This document shows positions 21,376 to 31,679 of a DNA stretch of 64,000 nt, piece by piece; the first letter of the stretch is position 1; the number at the start of each line of letters is the position of its first letter. A model generated the notes under the pieces. It was not told where the DNA came from. It was given only the letters and a program-made list of their open reading frames with translations, and did not search any database. This DNA is from Martensiomyces pterosporus (lineage: Eukaryota > Kickxellomycota > Kickxellomycetes > Kickxellales > Kickxellaceae), in contig MU603965.1 of NCBI GenBank assembly GCA_025201845.1, forward strand, positions 1-64,000. The letters run 5' to 3'. The translations under genes were made by a program, and so were the position numbers.

Positions 21376-22939
21376 ATGAGGCGTGTTCGAGGACCCATCA
21401 CAAAGCTCCTCAGATGGTACTGGGTTGTCACCCTGTTCATCGGCGAGATATACCTGTACTATTGGCACATTAGCTCGTGCAAATGGCCATCCAAGGTAAG
21501 GGGTGCCTGCCTGCGCTAACAGCTGCTGCTGGTGCCGCTGCTTGGCTGATACGCCTGTAGCGCGCTGAACCGCCTACAGGGGCATACACGTGTGTCGTGT
21601 GATTGCTCCCTGTTGACTCCAGAGCAGCACAATGGCTGGGTGCATGAAAAAAAAAGCATTTGTTAACTCGCCCTCTTTTTTCAATGCAAATACAATGGCG
21701 TCTCTCTAGGCAAACGACGGCGTCGAGCCAGTGCACGTGGCCATTGTGGCAGACCCGCAGATTGTTGACCACTACTCGTATGGACAAACCGGGCTTTTGC
21801 TGCGAACGGTCGAGTTTTTCACTGACATTTACATGCGCAAGTCGTACATATTCCTCCAGGCCATCCGCCGGCCCGACATCGTCATATTTCTTGGCGATCT
21901 GATGGACGGGGGGCGTGAGTGGGATGACGACGTGTGGCTTGACGAGTATGCGCGCTACAAGTCCATCTTTGCAAACCGCAGCCCGCGCTCCATGCGGGTC
22001 TACGACATGGCCGGAAACCACGATTATGGCATTGGGAACACGGTTGTTGGCCATGCACTCGACCGCTTCCACGAATACATCGGTCCAACAAACCAGGTGA
22101 TCGAGGTTGCCGACCACCAGATCGTTCTCCTGGACACCCTGACGCTGGAACACGATAGCGCCAGTGTCAACTACAGCAGCCGCCAGCTCGTCGAGCGACT
22201 GGCCAACGACACCTCTTCAACACTGACACCGCGAATCCTGTTCTCGCATGTGCCACTATGGCGCCCTGATGGCACATACTGTGGACCCAGGCGACAGAGC
22301 CGGGACAAGTTCCTGCTGAACCGGCGCGGGTACCAGTTCCGCGACCAGCTGTTTGAGAACACGACCAAGTGGCTGCTCGAGTCCATCCGTCCTGCGGCTG
22401 TGTTCAGCGGCGACGACCACGACACATGCACAGTGGAGCACCCACTGCCTCCCTCTGCACTCAGCACTGGTGAAGCCAAGCCCGCTGAGGTGGCCACAGA
22501 ATACACGATCGGCGCCTTTGGGTGGGCAAGCGGAGTGCCTATCGCTAGCTACGGCCTGATGACCCTGTATCCACAAGACTACTTCAACGAGGATGCGCCT
22601 TCGTTCCACGTCGAAAACTGCTACCTGCCGTATCAGCTTGGCATATACAAATTTTACATCGCCAGTCTTGTGGCGTCTCTTGCTCTCGTAGCCGTGGCAT
22701 GCTATGCAGAGACGCGCAATAGGCGGTTTGACAAGCGCCCGAGTCAGCCGTCGTCGCCCTCGCTCTCTCCAATGCTGCTACCGCAGCCAGCAGGCATCCT
22801 GGGCTCGCTGAACTACCAGCGCATGGGTTCCCCCGCTAGCCACGGAGCTTTCGCGCTGTTCCTTCTCACAGTCAAGGACATCGCTGTCTTTGCCGTGCCA
22901 GCCTACATAGTGTACATTCTATACTTTTACGTTGCGTGA
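21376..22939 (+). CDS. Cdc1/Ted1/PGAP5-type metallophosphoesterase, membrane-bound
   Basis: Two exons (21376-21495 and 21710-22939; GT-AG intron of 214 nt) give 449 aa. Exon 1 carries an N-terminal membrane anchor (WVVTLFIGEIYLYYW). Exon 2 holds the calcineurin-like metal motifs in order: ADPQI, GDLMDGGRE, GNHDYG, FSHVPLW and FSGDDHDTC; the last, with Asp in place of the usual His, is typical of Cdc1. Two more membrane segments lie near the C-terminus (about residues 320-345 and 415-445). Members remove ethanolamine phosphate from GPI-anchor glycans in the ER/Golgi so that GPI proteins can exit, using Mn. The gene converges with the first RRM gene of the array only 134 bases away. Confidence 0.88.
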
Positions 22940-23073
22940 GCCGGGCGATTCGTGGCTCTTTTCGTAAATATTAATACCGAGGAACAAGCCCGAAGCGAAG
23001 AAGGAACGCATGGTTAAACTGTGTACTGAGAGATCACCAGCCATTTCTGGCATGCTTCTCTTTTTTATTTTAT

Positions 23074-23844
23074 TTATCTTGGCTGGCTGTCTTGTGCAGC
23101 CGATTCGCGAGATGTATGGCGCTGGAAGCTGCTCCATGGCCGAGCGTAGTCAATGAGAAGCTGGCGGCCATTGAAGAGCCTGCCATCCAGCTGCCTTGCC
23201 TTTGCAGCCTCCTCCTTGGACGAAAACTTCATAAGCACGTAGCCCTTAGGTCTCCCGGTGTCTTGGTGCTTGGCAAACCGAATGGACTTGATGGTTCCAC
23301 ACTCGCCAAACTTTTCGCTGAGCGACTTCTCAGACGTCCCGTAGAATAGGTTGTCGATGAACACGGTGTCTGACGGCTCGTTCTTGCCCAGGAGGCTCTT
23401 AACCTTCTCTTCGTACCGCGTAATGGGTACTTTGGAGGCCTCATCCGTCTTTTTTATTTCCAGCAGGCGGTCCATGATCTTGATCTTTGCCTCGAGGGCT
23501 GCCTCCTGGGCTTCGGCCGTGGCAAAGTCAACGTAGCCGAAGCCACGCGATTTCCCGGTCTTCTTTTCCCTGACAATGCGCGAATCTACGACCTTGCCGC
23601 ACTTCTCAAACCTCTCTGCGAGCCACAGGTGGTTGTGTGTGTAAGGGATGTTCCCAACAAAAATTGAGTAGACGCCTTCATCGCGCTTCCGCTCCTCATG
23701 CATCGTGGATTCTGAAGGAGCGGTGGTCCTTTGCTTCTTTGAGACTGCTGGCCCCTTACCGCTCGGAGCACCATCTTTTGTATACGGCTTGCGCTTGCCA
23801 TTATTGGCGCTCTTGGCGCTGGTTCTGGCTTTCTCCTGCCTCAT
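23074..23844 (-). CDS. Two-RRM nucleolar-type RNA-binding protein (array gene 1)
   Basis: Intronless, 256 aa. A basic Lys-rich N-terminus (1-50) probably directs it to the nucleus. RRM1 spans about 58-135 (RNP2 IFVGNIPY, RNP1 RGFGYVDF) and RRM2 about 160-235 (RNP2 VFIDNLFY, RNP1 KGYVLMKF, a weaker form). A linker of about 25 residues with a KVKSLLGK segment separates them. Unlike its four neighbours it has neither acidic tracts nor an RGG tail, so it is the most diverged member or belongs to a separate nucleolar family such as Nop13-like; I cannot decide. A role in pre-rRNA processing is inferred from family and neighbours. Confidence 0.82.
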   Translation of the reverse strand: MRQEKARTSAKSANNGKRKPYTKDGAPSGKGPAVSKKQRTTAPSESTMHEERKRDEGVYSIFVGNIPYTHNHLWLAERFEKCGKVVDSRIVREKKTGKSRGFGYVDFATAEAQEAALEAKIKIMDRLLEIKKTDEASKVPITRYEEKVKSLLGKNEPSDTVFIDNLFYGTSEKSLSEKFGECGTIKSIRFAKHQDTGRPKGYVLMKFSSKEEAAKARQLDGRLFNGRQLLIDYARPWSSFQRHTSRESAAQDSQPR

Positions 23845-24112
23845 CTTGCCGTTAACGCCGCTGTGCTATAGTTGAAAAATGCATTCGTGCGGTCGTTAGA
23901 GCTACACATTGACAGAAAGCACAGATCACACAGTGAGGCCTACACAAGCATCCTTTGTAGACCCAGGCCTGCCGCTTGCTTCCTGGCTGACGACGTCGCT
24001 AGCCTTACCTTTAAATTATGTATGTGGTGGAGCGGCAAACGTGGCGTCTGCTGCGATGAATTTTTGAATAGCCACTGGTGGGAGTAATATGTACACGCGC
24101 TGAAGCTCAGAT

Positions 24113-24128
24113 GGAAAATTTTTTTTGG
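24113..24128 (-). promoter_or_regulatory. RRPE-like A/T element upstream of array gene 1
   Basis: GGAAAATTTTTTTTGG, about 270 bases before the start codon of array gene 1. It resembles the yeast rRNA-processing element (core AAAATTTT) found in ribosome-biogenesis promoters. The rest of gap 23845-24379 holds no gene. Confidence 0.4.
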
Positions 24129-24379
24129 CTGTTTTATTAATGTCGGAAAACAGCAGTCTATCGCACCTCTTGTGGGACAGCACATTTTTAGCTGGGTGGC
24201 TCGACTGGACGGCCGAGTCAAAGCTAGCCCCATCGGTTCAATGGCCTACTTTGCAAACCGTGAGGTCGCTGGCAGTTAGGTGAGGTGCTGCTAAGCACCA
24301 TGGCAAAGCAGACACAAGGCGTCTGTTTCGTTGCTGTTTAGATCACTCCCTGCACCTAAAGCGACATGTCTGGCAAGGC

Positions 24380-25360
24380 TTATGAGCGAGGTGCACCACC
24401 ACGTCCGCGTCCGCGCCCGCGCCCGCGCCCATGTCCACGCCCACCGCGTCCTCTGGAACTGCCTCGATCAGCTCGACCACCGCGGTCACCTCGACCACCG
24501 CGGCCACCTCGACCACCGTAGTCCCCTCGACCACCGTAGTTCCCTCGACCACCGCGGCCATCTCGACCATCACGGCCCCCTCGACTACCACCATCGCTGC
24601 CCTTGCGGGACACGGCAAAATCAAGGACGACCTTGCGGCCATCAACCTCGGTGCCGTTCAACTCCATAGCTTTAGCGGCATCTTTGGCATTAGAAAACTC
24701 GATGTGGCAGAATCCCTTCAAGCGGCCAGTGTCGGGATCAGTAGGGAGTCGGATCGCGGCGATGTGTCCGTACTTGGAGAATGCAGCGCGGATCGATTCT
24801 TCGGTTGAGTTAAACGAGATGCTGCCAACAAACAGTGTGTTGAGTTTATCGCTCTTTTTTTTACCCTTGCCATCGCTTCCGCCATCAAACTTGGCCCCAG
24901 CCTCCCTGGCAGATGAGGTGGTCTCCTCCACCTTGAGCTTGCGACCTTCAATATCGACCTCACCCGATGCCTCAATTGCCTTCTTGCGTGCCTCGTCAGT
25001 AGCAAAGTCGACATATCCAAACCCACGCGAGCGACCCGAGGCAGCCTTGATCGAGACACGGGCTCCAGTGACTTTGCCGAACTGTGAGAACAGCTCAGTA
25101 AGGGTCTCATCGGTGACGTTAAAGGGCATGTTGCCAACAAAGGCGGAGTAGACTTTCTCCTCCTCCTCCTCCTCCTCCTGGTCTGAATCCGCAAGCTTTG
25201 CTTTCTTGTTGAGTTCTACACTGCTGATATCCTCTTCCTCCTTCCTCTTCTCCTTCAAACGCTCATTTTTGTCGGTTGGAGAACTATCTTGTGGCGAAGC
25301 CTTGCGCTTCCTGTGCCCTATTTCAGCTGTGCCTGGCTGCTTTGATGCTGCTTTAGCCAT
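24380..25360 (-). CDS. Nucleolin/NSR1-like RNA-binding protein (array gene 2)
   Basis: Intronless, 326 aa from ATG 25360. The frame extends further upstream, but the extra residues are hydrophobic and look like 5'UTR. A charged N-terminus with a run of seven Glu (DQEEEEEEEK, about residues 74-83) leads into RRM1 (about 85-160: FVGNMPFN, RGFGYVDFAT) and RRM2 (about 188-262: LFVGSISFN, KGFCHIEFS). An RGG/RG tail of about 60 residues follows, ending RGRGRGRGRGGAPRS. This is the nucleolin/Nsr1/Gar2 design: proteins that bind pre-rRNA in the nucleolus and aid its processing. RRM2 is close in sequence to the last RRM of the next three genes. Confidence 0.88.
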   Translation of the reverse strand: MAKAASKQPGTAEIGHRKRKASPQDSSPTDKNERLKEKRKEEEDISSVELNKKAKLADSDQEEEEEEEKVYSAFVGNMPFNVTDETLTELFSQFGKVTGARVSIKAASGRSRGFGYVDFATDEARKKAIEASGEVDIEGRKLKVEETTSSAREAGAKFDGGSDGKGKKKSDKLNTLFVGSISFNSTEESIRAAFSKYGHIAAIRLPTDPDTGRLKGFCHIEFSNAKDAAKAMELNGTEVDGRKVVLDFAVSRKGSDGGSRGGRDGRDGRGGRGNYGGRGDYGGRGGRGGRGDRGGRADRGSSRGRGGRGHGRGRGRGRGRGGAPRS

Positions 25361-25523
25361 GCCAGCTATGTGATCGATATAATGCCAAAGATGGTGTGCT
25401 GTTTGGAGCTGTGGTGCACTATGCAAAAGAACAAGCAAAAAAAAAAGGCTATATAGTGATATAATAAGAAAAGCAGCGTTGGGCAGAGGCAAAGATGAAG
25501 CTGTAAAAAAAATGCAGCAATCA

Positions 25524-25543
25524 TAATTTTTCATTCAAAAATT
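25524..25543 (-). promoter_or_regulatory. RRPE-like A/T element upstream of array gene 2
   Basis: AATTTTT and CAAAAATT lie back to back within 20 bases, 165-185 bases before the ATG. It is less perfect than the elements of the other array genes. Nothing else is seen in gap 25361-25746. Confidence 0.3.
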
Positions 25544-25746
25544 GGCAGGTTAGAGCTCTAGTGGCAACAGCCATAACAACAGCGAGGGTCTAGATTGCAA
25601 GCATGCATGTGCTCGAGCCATTTCACAGACGTCAAGGCGTGCTGGGATCGCGTTAGAAATAATACGTGCTGTATATAGAAAGTATTTATACGCATATAGC
25701 GGGGTATAGAGGAGTACACCAAGCTGTACCCATGTTTGGCGTTGGC

Positions 25747-27259
25747 TCACGCGTGAGGAGCGCCGCCGCGACCGCCTCTTCCACCACGGCCTCCTCTTCC
25801 ACCACGGCCTCCTCTTCCTCCTCTTCCACCGCGACCGCCTCTTCCACCGCGACCGCCTCTCCCACCGCGACCACCTCTTCCTCCTCTTCCACCGCGACCT
25901 CCTCTTCCACCTCTCCCCCCACGGCTGCCACGATCTCCCCCGGTACTATCGCGATCTCCTCCGGTACTGTCGCGGGCCGAAGCGTAGTCTAGGCGAATCT
26001 CACGGCCTTCAAGCTTAGTTCCATTCAGCCGCATAGCCTTTGTTGCTTCCTCAATTGTGGAAAACTCCAAGTATCCGAACCCTCTCAGACGCCCCGAGTC
26101 GCGATCTGTCGCCAGGCGAACAGAGGTAAGGTCTCCGCAATCCTCAAACACATCGCGGATCGAGTCCTCAGTCACACTGAATGGCATGTTTCCAATAAAC
26201 AGCGTGCTTGTGGGCTCCTTGTGACCGCCTTGGCGATGTTCGGCGTCTCTCTCGGGCTTGGTTATGTTCTCCTTGGCAGATGTATTGGCCTCATTCACAC
26301 GCAGCTTGCGGCCGTCGACTTCGATCTCCTCGGACGCATCAATAGCGCTTGTGCACGACTCTGGGGTAGTGAAATCGATATACCCGTAGCCACGCGAGCG
26401 ACCAGTGTCGGGGAAGGTGGCTACACATGACGCAGATACCTCGCCGTACCGGGCAAACAGCTCCTGGAGGGACTCGCTTGTGACGCTCCAAGGGAGATTG
26501 CCGACAAATACAGAGAATGCCTTCTCCCGATCTGTGGATGGCGAGGTTGTCTTTTGCTTCTTGTTGGGCGGCGGCATGATCTTGCCAGCAGACGTTTTGG
26601 CCCCATCCACGTTCAACATGCGATCCTCAACCTTGATGGAGCCCGATGCTTTGATGGCCAGCTTGCGTGCCTCAGCCGTCGTGAAATCCACATAGCCGAA
26701 TCCACGAGACCGGCCGGTGTCCGGGAAAGCGGCCACACATGCCTTTGAGACCTTTCCATACCGACTGAGCAGCTTTGCCAGCGATTCGCTTGTTACGCTC
26801 CATGGGAGGTTGCCCACAAAGACAGTCAACACGCCGTCGCCTTTCTCGCCAGAATCAGAATCAGAGCTGCTGCTATTGCCATCTTCCTCGTCCTCCTCGT
26901 CTTCTTCCTCAGAATCACTGTCATCAGTGGCCTTGCGCTTATTATCGGTGGTGGTAGTAGCCGCTTTCTCTTCCTGCCGCTCTTCATCGGACTCGAGTTC
27001 AGCTTCAGATTCAGTCTCCAGGTCGGACGAAGGCACTTCCTCCTGCACCCCAGCCTGCTCGGGCTTAGTCTCTTCAGGATGCCTCTATAAGATGCATGTT
27101 GACATGTAGAGTTTAGATACGCCCATTCAAAAAGTGCAGGCAGGTCGGAACAGCAGCAGAGTGGCGATGAAAGTATACAAGGCTGGTCTAGGTGCATCCT
27201 CATGAAGGCATGTTCCTTGGCTTTCGTACCTCGATGTCGGCTGATACAGGCGCAACCAT
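25747..27259 (-). CDS. Nucleolin-like protein with three RRMs and RGG tail (array gene 3)
   Basis: Two exons: 27259-27230 (MVAPVSADIE) and 27084-25747, with a 145-nt GT-AG intron; 455 aa. The first exon was chosen because the main frame is closed by a stop just above an AG acceptor, and a 30-nt ATG exon ending GAG|GT joins it in phase. An acidic Ser/Glu/Asp N-terminus with a KRK signal is followed by three RRMs (about 92-170, 195-272, 300-375) and about 60 residues of RGG repeats. RRM1 and RRM2 share VFVGNLPWSVTSESL and FPDTGRSRG almost exactly, so one arose by internal duplication. RRM3 (LFIGNMPFS, RGFGYLEFS) is of the type ending the neighbouring proteins. Nucleolar pre-rRNA binding is inferred. 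Confidence 0.87.
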
Positions 27260-27352
27260 TATTTCTGTGTGTATGTCTATATCGTGTAGGGCAGTAGTGT
27301 GCAGCGAATGCCTGCTGTTTTTGTGGGTGGTGGGGAGAGAGATGCCACTGAA

Positions 27353-27364
27353 GAAAAATTTTCC
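27353..27364 (-). promoter_or_regulatory. RRPE-like element upstream of array gene 3
   Basis: GAAAAATTTTCC, about 100 bases before the start codon, a close match to the yeast RRPE consensus. The rest of gap 27260-27651 is 3' flank of array gene 4 and holds two nearly identical 13-bp units (TTGCAGGCCATTC) near 27440-27465. Confidence 0.5.
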
Positions 27365-27651
27365 AACAGCATGAAATGGGAGAAATCTGACTACCACACG
27401 GGACCAGTTCTTGTCAGTGCGCCGCTGCACACAGCTGCTTGCAGGCCATTCTTGCAGGCCATTCTTGCAGGTGAATGGGCAGGCAAGCTGCAAGAAATCT
27501 GCGGATCGCTTTGATCCAAACAAACACTGAGGCAGTCAGCACTATCTGATGTACGCATGGAGTGGGATGTGGGATGTGGGGTGTGTGATGTGAGTATGAT
27601 TTCGCAAGTAAAAGACTGTCGTGAGACGGAAGCCTAGCTATTTTATTTTGG

Positions 27652-29082
27652 TTAGTCGAATGTGATCTTGTTGCCCTTGAATTCTTGCACAGATCCACGG
27701 CCAGCAGCACTAACATGAGGGGCAGCGCTTCCTCCACGCCCGCCCCTGCCGCCACGTCCGCCGAAGCCGCCACCACGTCCGCCGAAGCCGCCACCACGTC
27801 CGCCGAAGCCGCCACCACGTCCACCGAAGCCGCCACCACGTCCACCGAAGCCGCCACGTCCACCAAATCCACCACGTCCACCGCGTCCACCACGACCTCC
27901 GCGGCCGCCACGTCCGCCGTCGTTGGAACGGGTGGTAGCAAAGTCAAGACGGATACGGCGGCCATCAAGCTCCGATCCATTCCACTCCTTAGCCTTGGTG
28001 GCAGCCTCAACGGTGTCAAACTCAATGTAGCCGAAGCCCTTGGGGCGGCCAGTCTCCTGATCAGTGGGCAGACGGACCGAGAGCACAGCGCCGCACTCCT
28101 CGAAGGCCTCGCGGATCGAGTCGGCAGTGGAGGTGAAGGACAGGTTGCCCACGAACAGCGTGGTCGATGGCTCAGCCTCGGGGCGGTTGTCGCGCTCAGC
28201 CTTGCGCTTGGCCTTGTCAGCGGACAAGTCGGTCATTTCAACACGCAGCATGCGGCCCTCGGACTCGAGAGCATCCGACTGCGCGATGGCCTTGTCGCGT
28301 GCCTCGGCGGTGGTGAAATCGACATGTCCGAATCCGCGGGGAGCTCCAGTGTCAGGGTACACGCCGATGCGAGCCTCCTTGACTTCGCCGAATTGCGAGA
28401 ACATCTCTGCGAGGGTCTCGTTGGTGTGGCTGAAGGGGATGTTGCCCACAAATACTGGGAAGACCTGGTCGCCGGCCTCTTCGCTCTCCTGCTTCAGCTT
28501 CTTAGCCGGGGTCTCTTCCTCTTCCTCTGCCTCCTCCGAGTCGGAAGCCTTGCGCTTGCCGCTGCCAGACTCCTCCTCGTCATCAGATGAATCGGAGCTT
28601 GACGAGTCAGAGCTGGATGAGTCAGCGTCAGAATCGGACGAGTCAGAATCGGACGAAGAGCTGCTATCCTTCTTCTTGTCCTCATCGTCCGACTCGGAAT
28701 CGGAATCGGACGAAGAGCTGCTGGATGAAGAGTCGTCCTCGCTCTTCTCGTCCTCAGACTCAGAAGAAGAGTCAGAAGAAGAGTCGGACGAGCTAGATCC
28801 AGATGATTCATCCTTCTCATCCTCCGACTCCGACTCGGAGGACTCGGAGGAGGACTCGGAGGAGGATTCTTCCTCCTTCTGCTGCTGGAGCTTCTTCTGC
28901 TCCTCCTTCTCGGCCTTCTTCGAGTGCTACAGATGCAGGTTGTCCAAAGGATCCATAATTGGGTTTAGCAGGCGGATCGGCTGCACGACACACATATTCA
29001 GGCGCCAGCTGCTTGCTTTCTTTCTTACCTTGGACGAAGTCTTCTTGGAGGACTTGGAGTGCTTGGATGTAGATTTGCCCAT
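27652..29082 (-). CDS. Nucleolin/NSR1-like protein with long acidic-Ser domain (array gene 4)
   Basis: Two exons: 29082-29029 and 28926-27652, with a 102-nt GT-AG intron; 442 aa. Exon 1 encodes a Lys/Ser-rich start (MGKSTSKHSKSSKK). Residues about 30-170 are almost only Ser, Asp and Glu with a KRK motif, a strong casein-kinase-2 type substrate region like those of nucleolin and Nopp140. RRM1 (about 178-250: VFVGNIPFS, RGFGHVDFTT) and RRM2 (about 272-345: LFVGNLSFT, KGFGYIEFD) follow. The tail repeats a seven-residue GGGFGGR unit encoded by a 21-bp minisatellite (27761-27862) and ends QEFKGNKITFD, the type of C-terminus seen in nucleolin-family proteins. It is the best candidate for the founding NSR1 orthologue of the array. 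Confidence 0.9.
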
Positions 29083-29282
29083 TGTTGCTATATGACTGTG
29101 TATATTCCGTCGCGTCTCGACAAGCCTTCCAGTAACAGAGGTACGAAATGTGAATAACTGGTAAAAGCGAGCTGCGTGAAGACAAAGGAAGAACGCAGGC
29201 AGCAGGCTCGCCAGAGAATGGTTTTTGCCAATGTTAGCTGAACGTTTTTTTTTGTGGAATCAAGAATCAATGTGATCAGCAT

Positions 29283-29300
29283 TGAAAATTTTTCAAAATT
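29283..29300 (-). promoter_or_regulatory. RRPE-like palindromic element upstream of array gene 4
   Basis: TGAAAATTTTTCA followed at once by AAATT, 200-215 bases before the ATG. It is the most symmetrical of the five elements. The rest of gap 29083-29621 is otherwise featureless. Confidence 0.5.
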
Positions 29301-29621
29301 GCTCTCCCACCAGCCACTTGATCTGTTGGCGCAAGCAAATCAGTAGCTGCGCACATTGGGCTGCAGTTTTCTTCAGCATGTGTACTGGCAAAACAGAAAG
29401 AGGGGATTATGAAAGGAGAGAAAAAAAAAGGCTGTGGCAACGAGGCGGCAGTTGCATACGACAGATTATAAATGGTATCCAGCACGCGCTGAATGATTAT
29501 CTACGCTTCTCCAGCAAGGCAGCGCCAAGATCTTGATGCTGACTTGGTCCGATGAAGCCTTGTTGCTCTGGTGCTCCTGGGCAGACCCACGGCCAGCAGC
29601 CCTCACGCAGGCGCTGTCAAC

Positions 29622-30587
29622 TCAATAGCGATCACGTCTGCCACGGCCGCCACGGCCACCGCGACCTCCACGACCACCGCGACCACCGCGGCCGGCGCCG
29701 TTGCCACGAGCAGAAGCGTAGTCAAGGCGGATGCGACGACCATCCAGGTCAGACCCGTTCCACTTGAGAGCCTTGGCAGCCTCGTCGCTAGACGAGAACT
29801 CGATGTGGGCGAATCCCTTCATGCGACCGGTGTCATTATCAGTGGGGATGCGGAGCGCGACAATGGTTCCGCACTCAGCAAAGGCCGAGCGGATGGAATC
29901 CTCAGTGGAGCTGAAGGAGAGGTTGCCGATGAACAGGGTGCTGGACGGCTCGGCCTTGCCGTCGTCGGCCTTCCTGGTGTCGGACTCGGCCTTGTACTGC
30001 TTGGCAGTCTTCTCGCTCACATCAACACGCAGCTGACGGCCCTCGATCTCCAGCTGGGACGCGGCATCCAGGGCCTTGGTGCGGCCATCGGCAGTCTTGA
30101 AGTCAACGTGGCCGAATCCACGGGGGCGTGCGGTATCGGAGAAAACAGCAATGTTGGTGAAATCGACCTCGCCGAACTGGGAGAAGTACTCGGCAAGGGA
30201 CTCGTTGCTGGCGCTCCAGGGAAGGTTGGTAACAAAGATAGAGAAGACCTCCTTGCCGTCGTCGCTGGACTTGGCCTTCTGCTTCTTGGCAGGCGCCTCA
30301 TCCTCGTCTTCGTCATCGGAAGCCTTGCGCTTGTCGTTGGTAGCGGTCTCCTCCTCGGACTCAGATTCGGCCTCAGACTCGCTCTCAGCTTCAGAGGCAG
30401 ACTCACCCTCAGACTCGGCCTCAGACTCAGACTCGGCCTCAGACTCGGCCTCAGACTCGCTCTCAGCCTCAGACGCAGACTCCTCTTCCTGCTGCTGCAG
30501 CTGGAGCTTCTGCTCCTCCTCGGCCTTCTTGGAGAGCTCAGTACCCTTGGAGGCTGGCTTTGATGACTTGGCTGCAGACTTGGCCAT
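29622..30587 (-). CDS. Nucleolin/NSR1-like RNA-binding protein (array gene 5)
   Basis: Intronless, 321 aa. A Lys/Ser start is followed by a regular acidic region (about 35-82) built from SEAE and SESEAE units, then a KRKASDDEDEDE motif. RRM1 spans about 112-190 (IFVTNLPWS, RGFGHVDFKT) and RRM2 about 215-290 (LFIGNLSFS, KGFAHIEFSS), followed by a short RGG tail ending GRRDRY. The Asp-Thr-Gly in RRM1 of the sister proteins is DTAR here. The protein has the nucleolin layout, and its RRM2 is very close to that of array genes 3 and 4. A TATA-like TATATAA lies about 50 bases upstream. Confidence 0.9.
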   Translation of the reverse strand: MAKSAAKSSKPASKGTELSKKAEEEQKLQLQQQEEESASEAESESEAESEAESESEAESEGESASEAESESEAESESEEETATNDKRKASDDEDEDEAPAKKQKAKSSDDGKEVFSIFVTNLPWSASNESLAEYFSQFGEVDFTNIAVFSDTARPRGFGHVDFKTADGRTKALDAASQLEIEGRQLRVDVSEKTAKQYKAESDTRKADDGKAEPSSTLFIGNLSFSSTEDSIRSAFAECGTIVALRIPTDNDTGRMKGFAHIEFSSSDEAAKALKWNGSDLDGRRIRLDYASARGNGAGRGGRGGRGGRGGRGGRGRRDRY

Positions 30588-31679
30588 TGTAGATGATTGC
30601 TATCTTTGATGTGATAAGGGCGGTGGTTATATACAGAATAGCCAGAGATGTCCCAGGAGCTGAAGGAGGAAAAAGAGCAGAAAAGCAGATGTGGTGCGTA
30701 TGCAAGAGACAAGACAGAGGAGGGGGATGGCCGGGCTGGTGCTTGCACTAGCGTATGCTGTGCGAGGACCGCTGCTGGGGTGCGAATATGTGATCTGAAA
30801 TTTTGGCGCAGGATTGTTTTTTTTTCTTCTCGCGTTTTTTTTCCTTGGGCTGATCAGATCTGATTGGTGATTGCGTTTTGGCTGTTCACCTGCAGGATCT
30901 GGAATCAGCAGCATGGAAGCGGCCTAGAGCAAGGGCGCAATCTGGGAGATGCTACAGCAGCAGGACAAAATGCATGGACCCGTGGCATTCTAGGCGTATT
31001 GACCCTTGAGAAAAGGCGCATGCTGCCGCTCCGTGGACTCGCATCAGCGCGTGGGCAATGCACATGCAAAGCTGGAACACTGACAGCAATTGGCATTTGG
31101 GTGTGTGAGGGAGGAGGGAGCGCATGAGAGCGGCTGAAGAGAGAGTGGCGCCTAGCAGCAATGCATGTGTCGCGCTCTAATCCTTCCCTCATATACTGAT
31201 CAGGCGACGCTCATTGTTTGTTGCTGCTATTGATTGAAGTGGCACATCCATGGCTGCCATTGCATAGCGGGATATGGAGTATATTAGACAAAAAGAGAAC
31301 AGGCAGGAGGGTAATAATAAAGTTACAGAGCGAGCAAGGTAGTAGAAGCAGTGTTTTTAGAGAGCATGTGCGTGGATAGGACAATAGACGATCATCCCTC
31401 AGTCACGACTTTCCTTGTCCGTGTTGCGCGCACACAGCTTCACTCAGTCAAAGTGCCTCCTCGTCGTGGGAAAAAAATAACAGAACGCCGAGTGACCGAG
31501 ATGTGCGCACACTGCGAGTGTGCAGACAAAATACAGCAGGACGGTTGGAGATAAGCAAGGTTCACCGAGTCAAGATAGCAGTGGCTGCTGCTGCGGTGGT
31601 ACTGGTAGTGGTGGTCAAAGCGCCATACCGAGCCTCACCCACTTCCAAAAATGGCGTGCCTCGCCAATTGTCCCGGGGC
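30588..31679. other. Intergenic upstream of the nucleolin-like array
   Basis: 1.1 kb without a supportable gene. It contains the array gene 5 promoter, T-homopolymers at 30814-30842, and the 3' flank of the small zinc-finger gene. A GCTGCTGCTGCGG stretch (31585-31600) is not part of a coherent protein. Confidence 0.5.
30796..30804 (-). promoter_or_regulatory. RRPE-like element upstream of array gene 5
   Basis: TGAAATTTT, about 210 bases before the start of array gene 5. It has one A fewer than the others but the same position class. Confidence 0.35.

Noticed and set aside
25361..25534. N-terminal extension of array gene 2 with a hydrophobic, signal-like segment
   Set aside because: A nucleolin-like nuclear protein should not carry it; the ATG at 25360 fits sister proteins that start with a Lys/Ser-rich segment.
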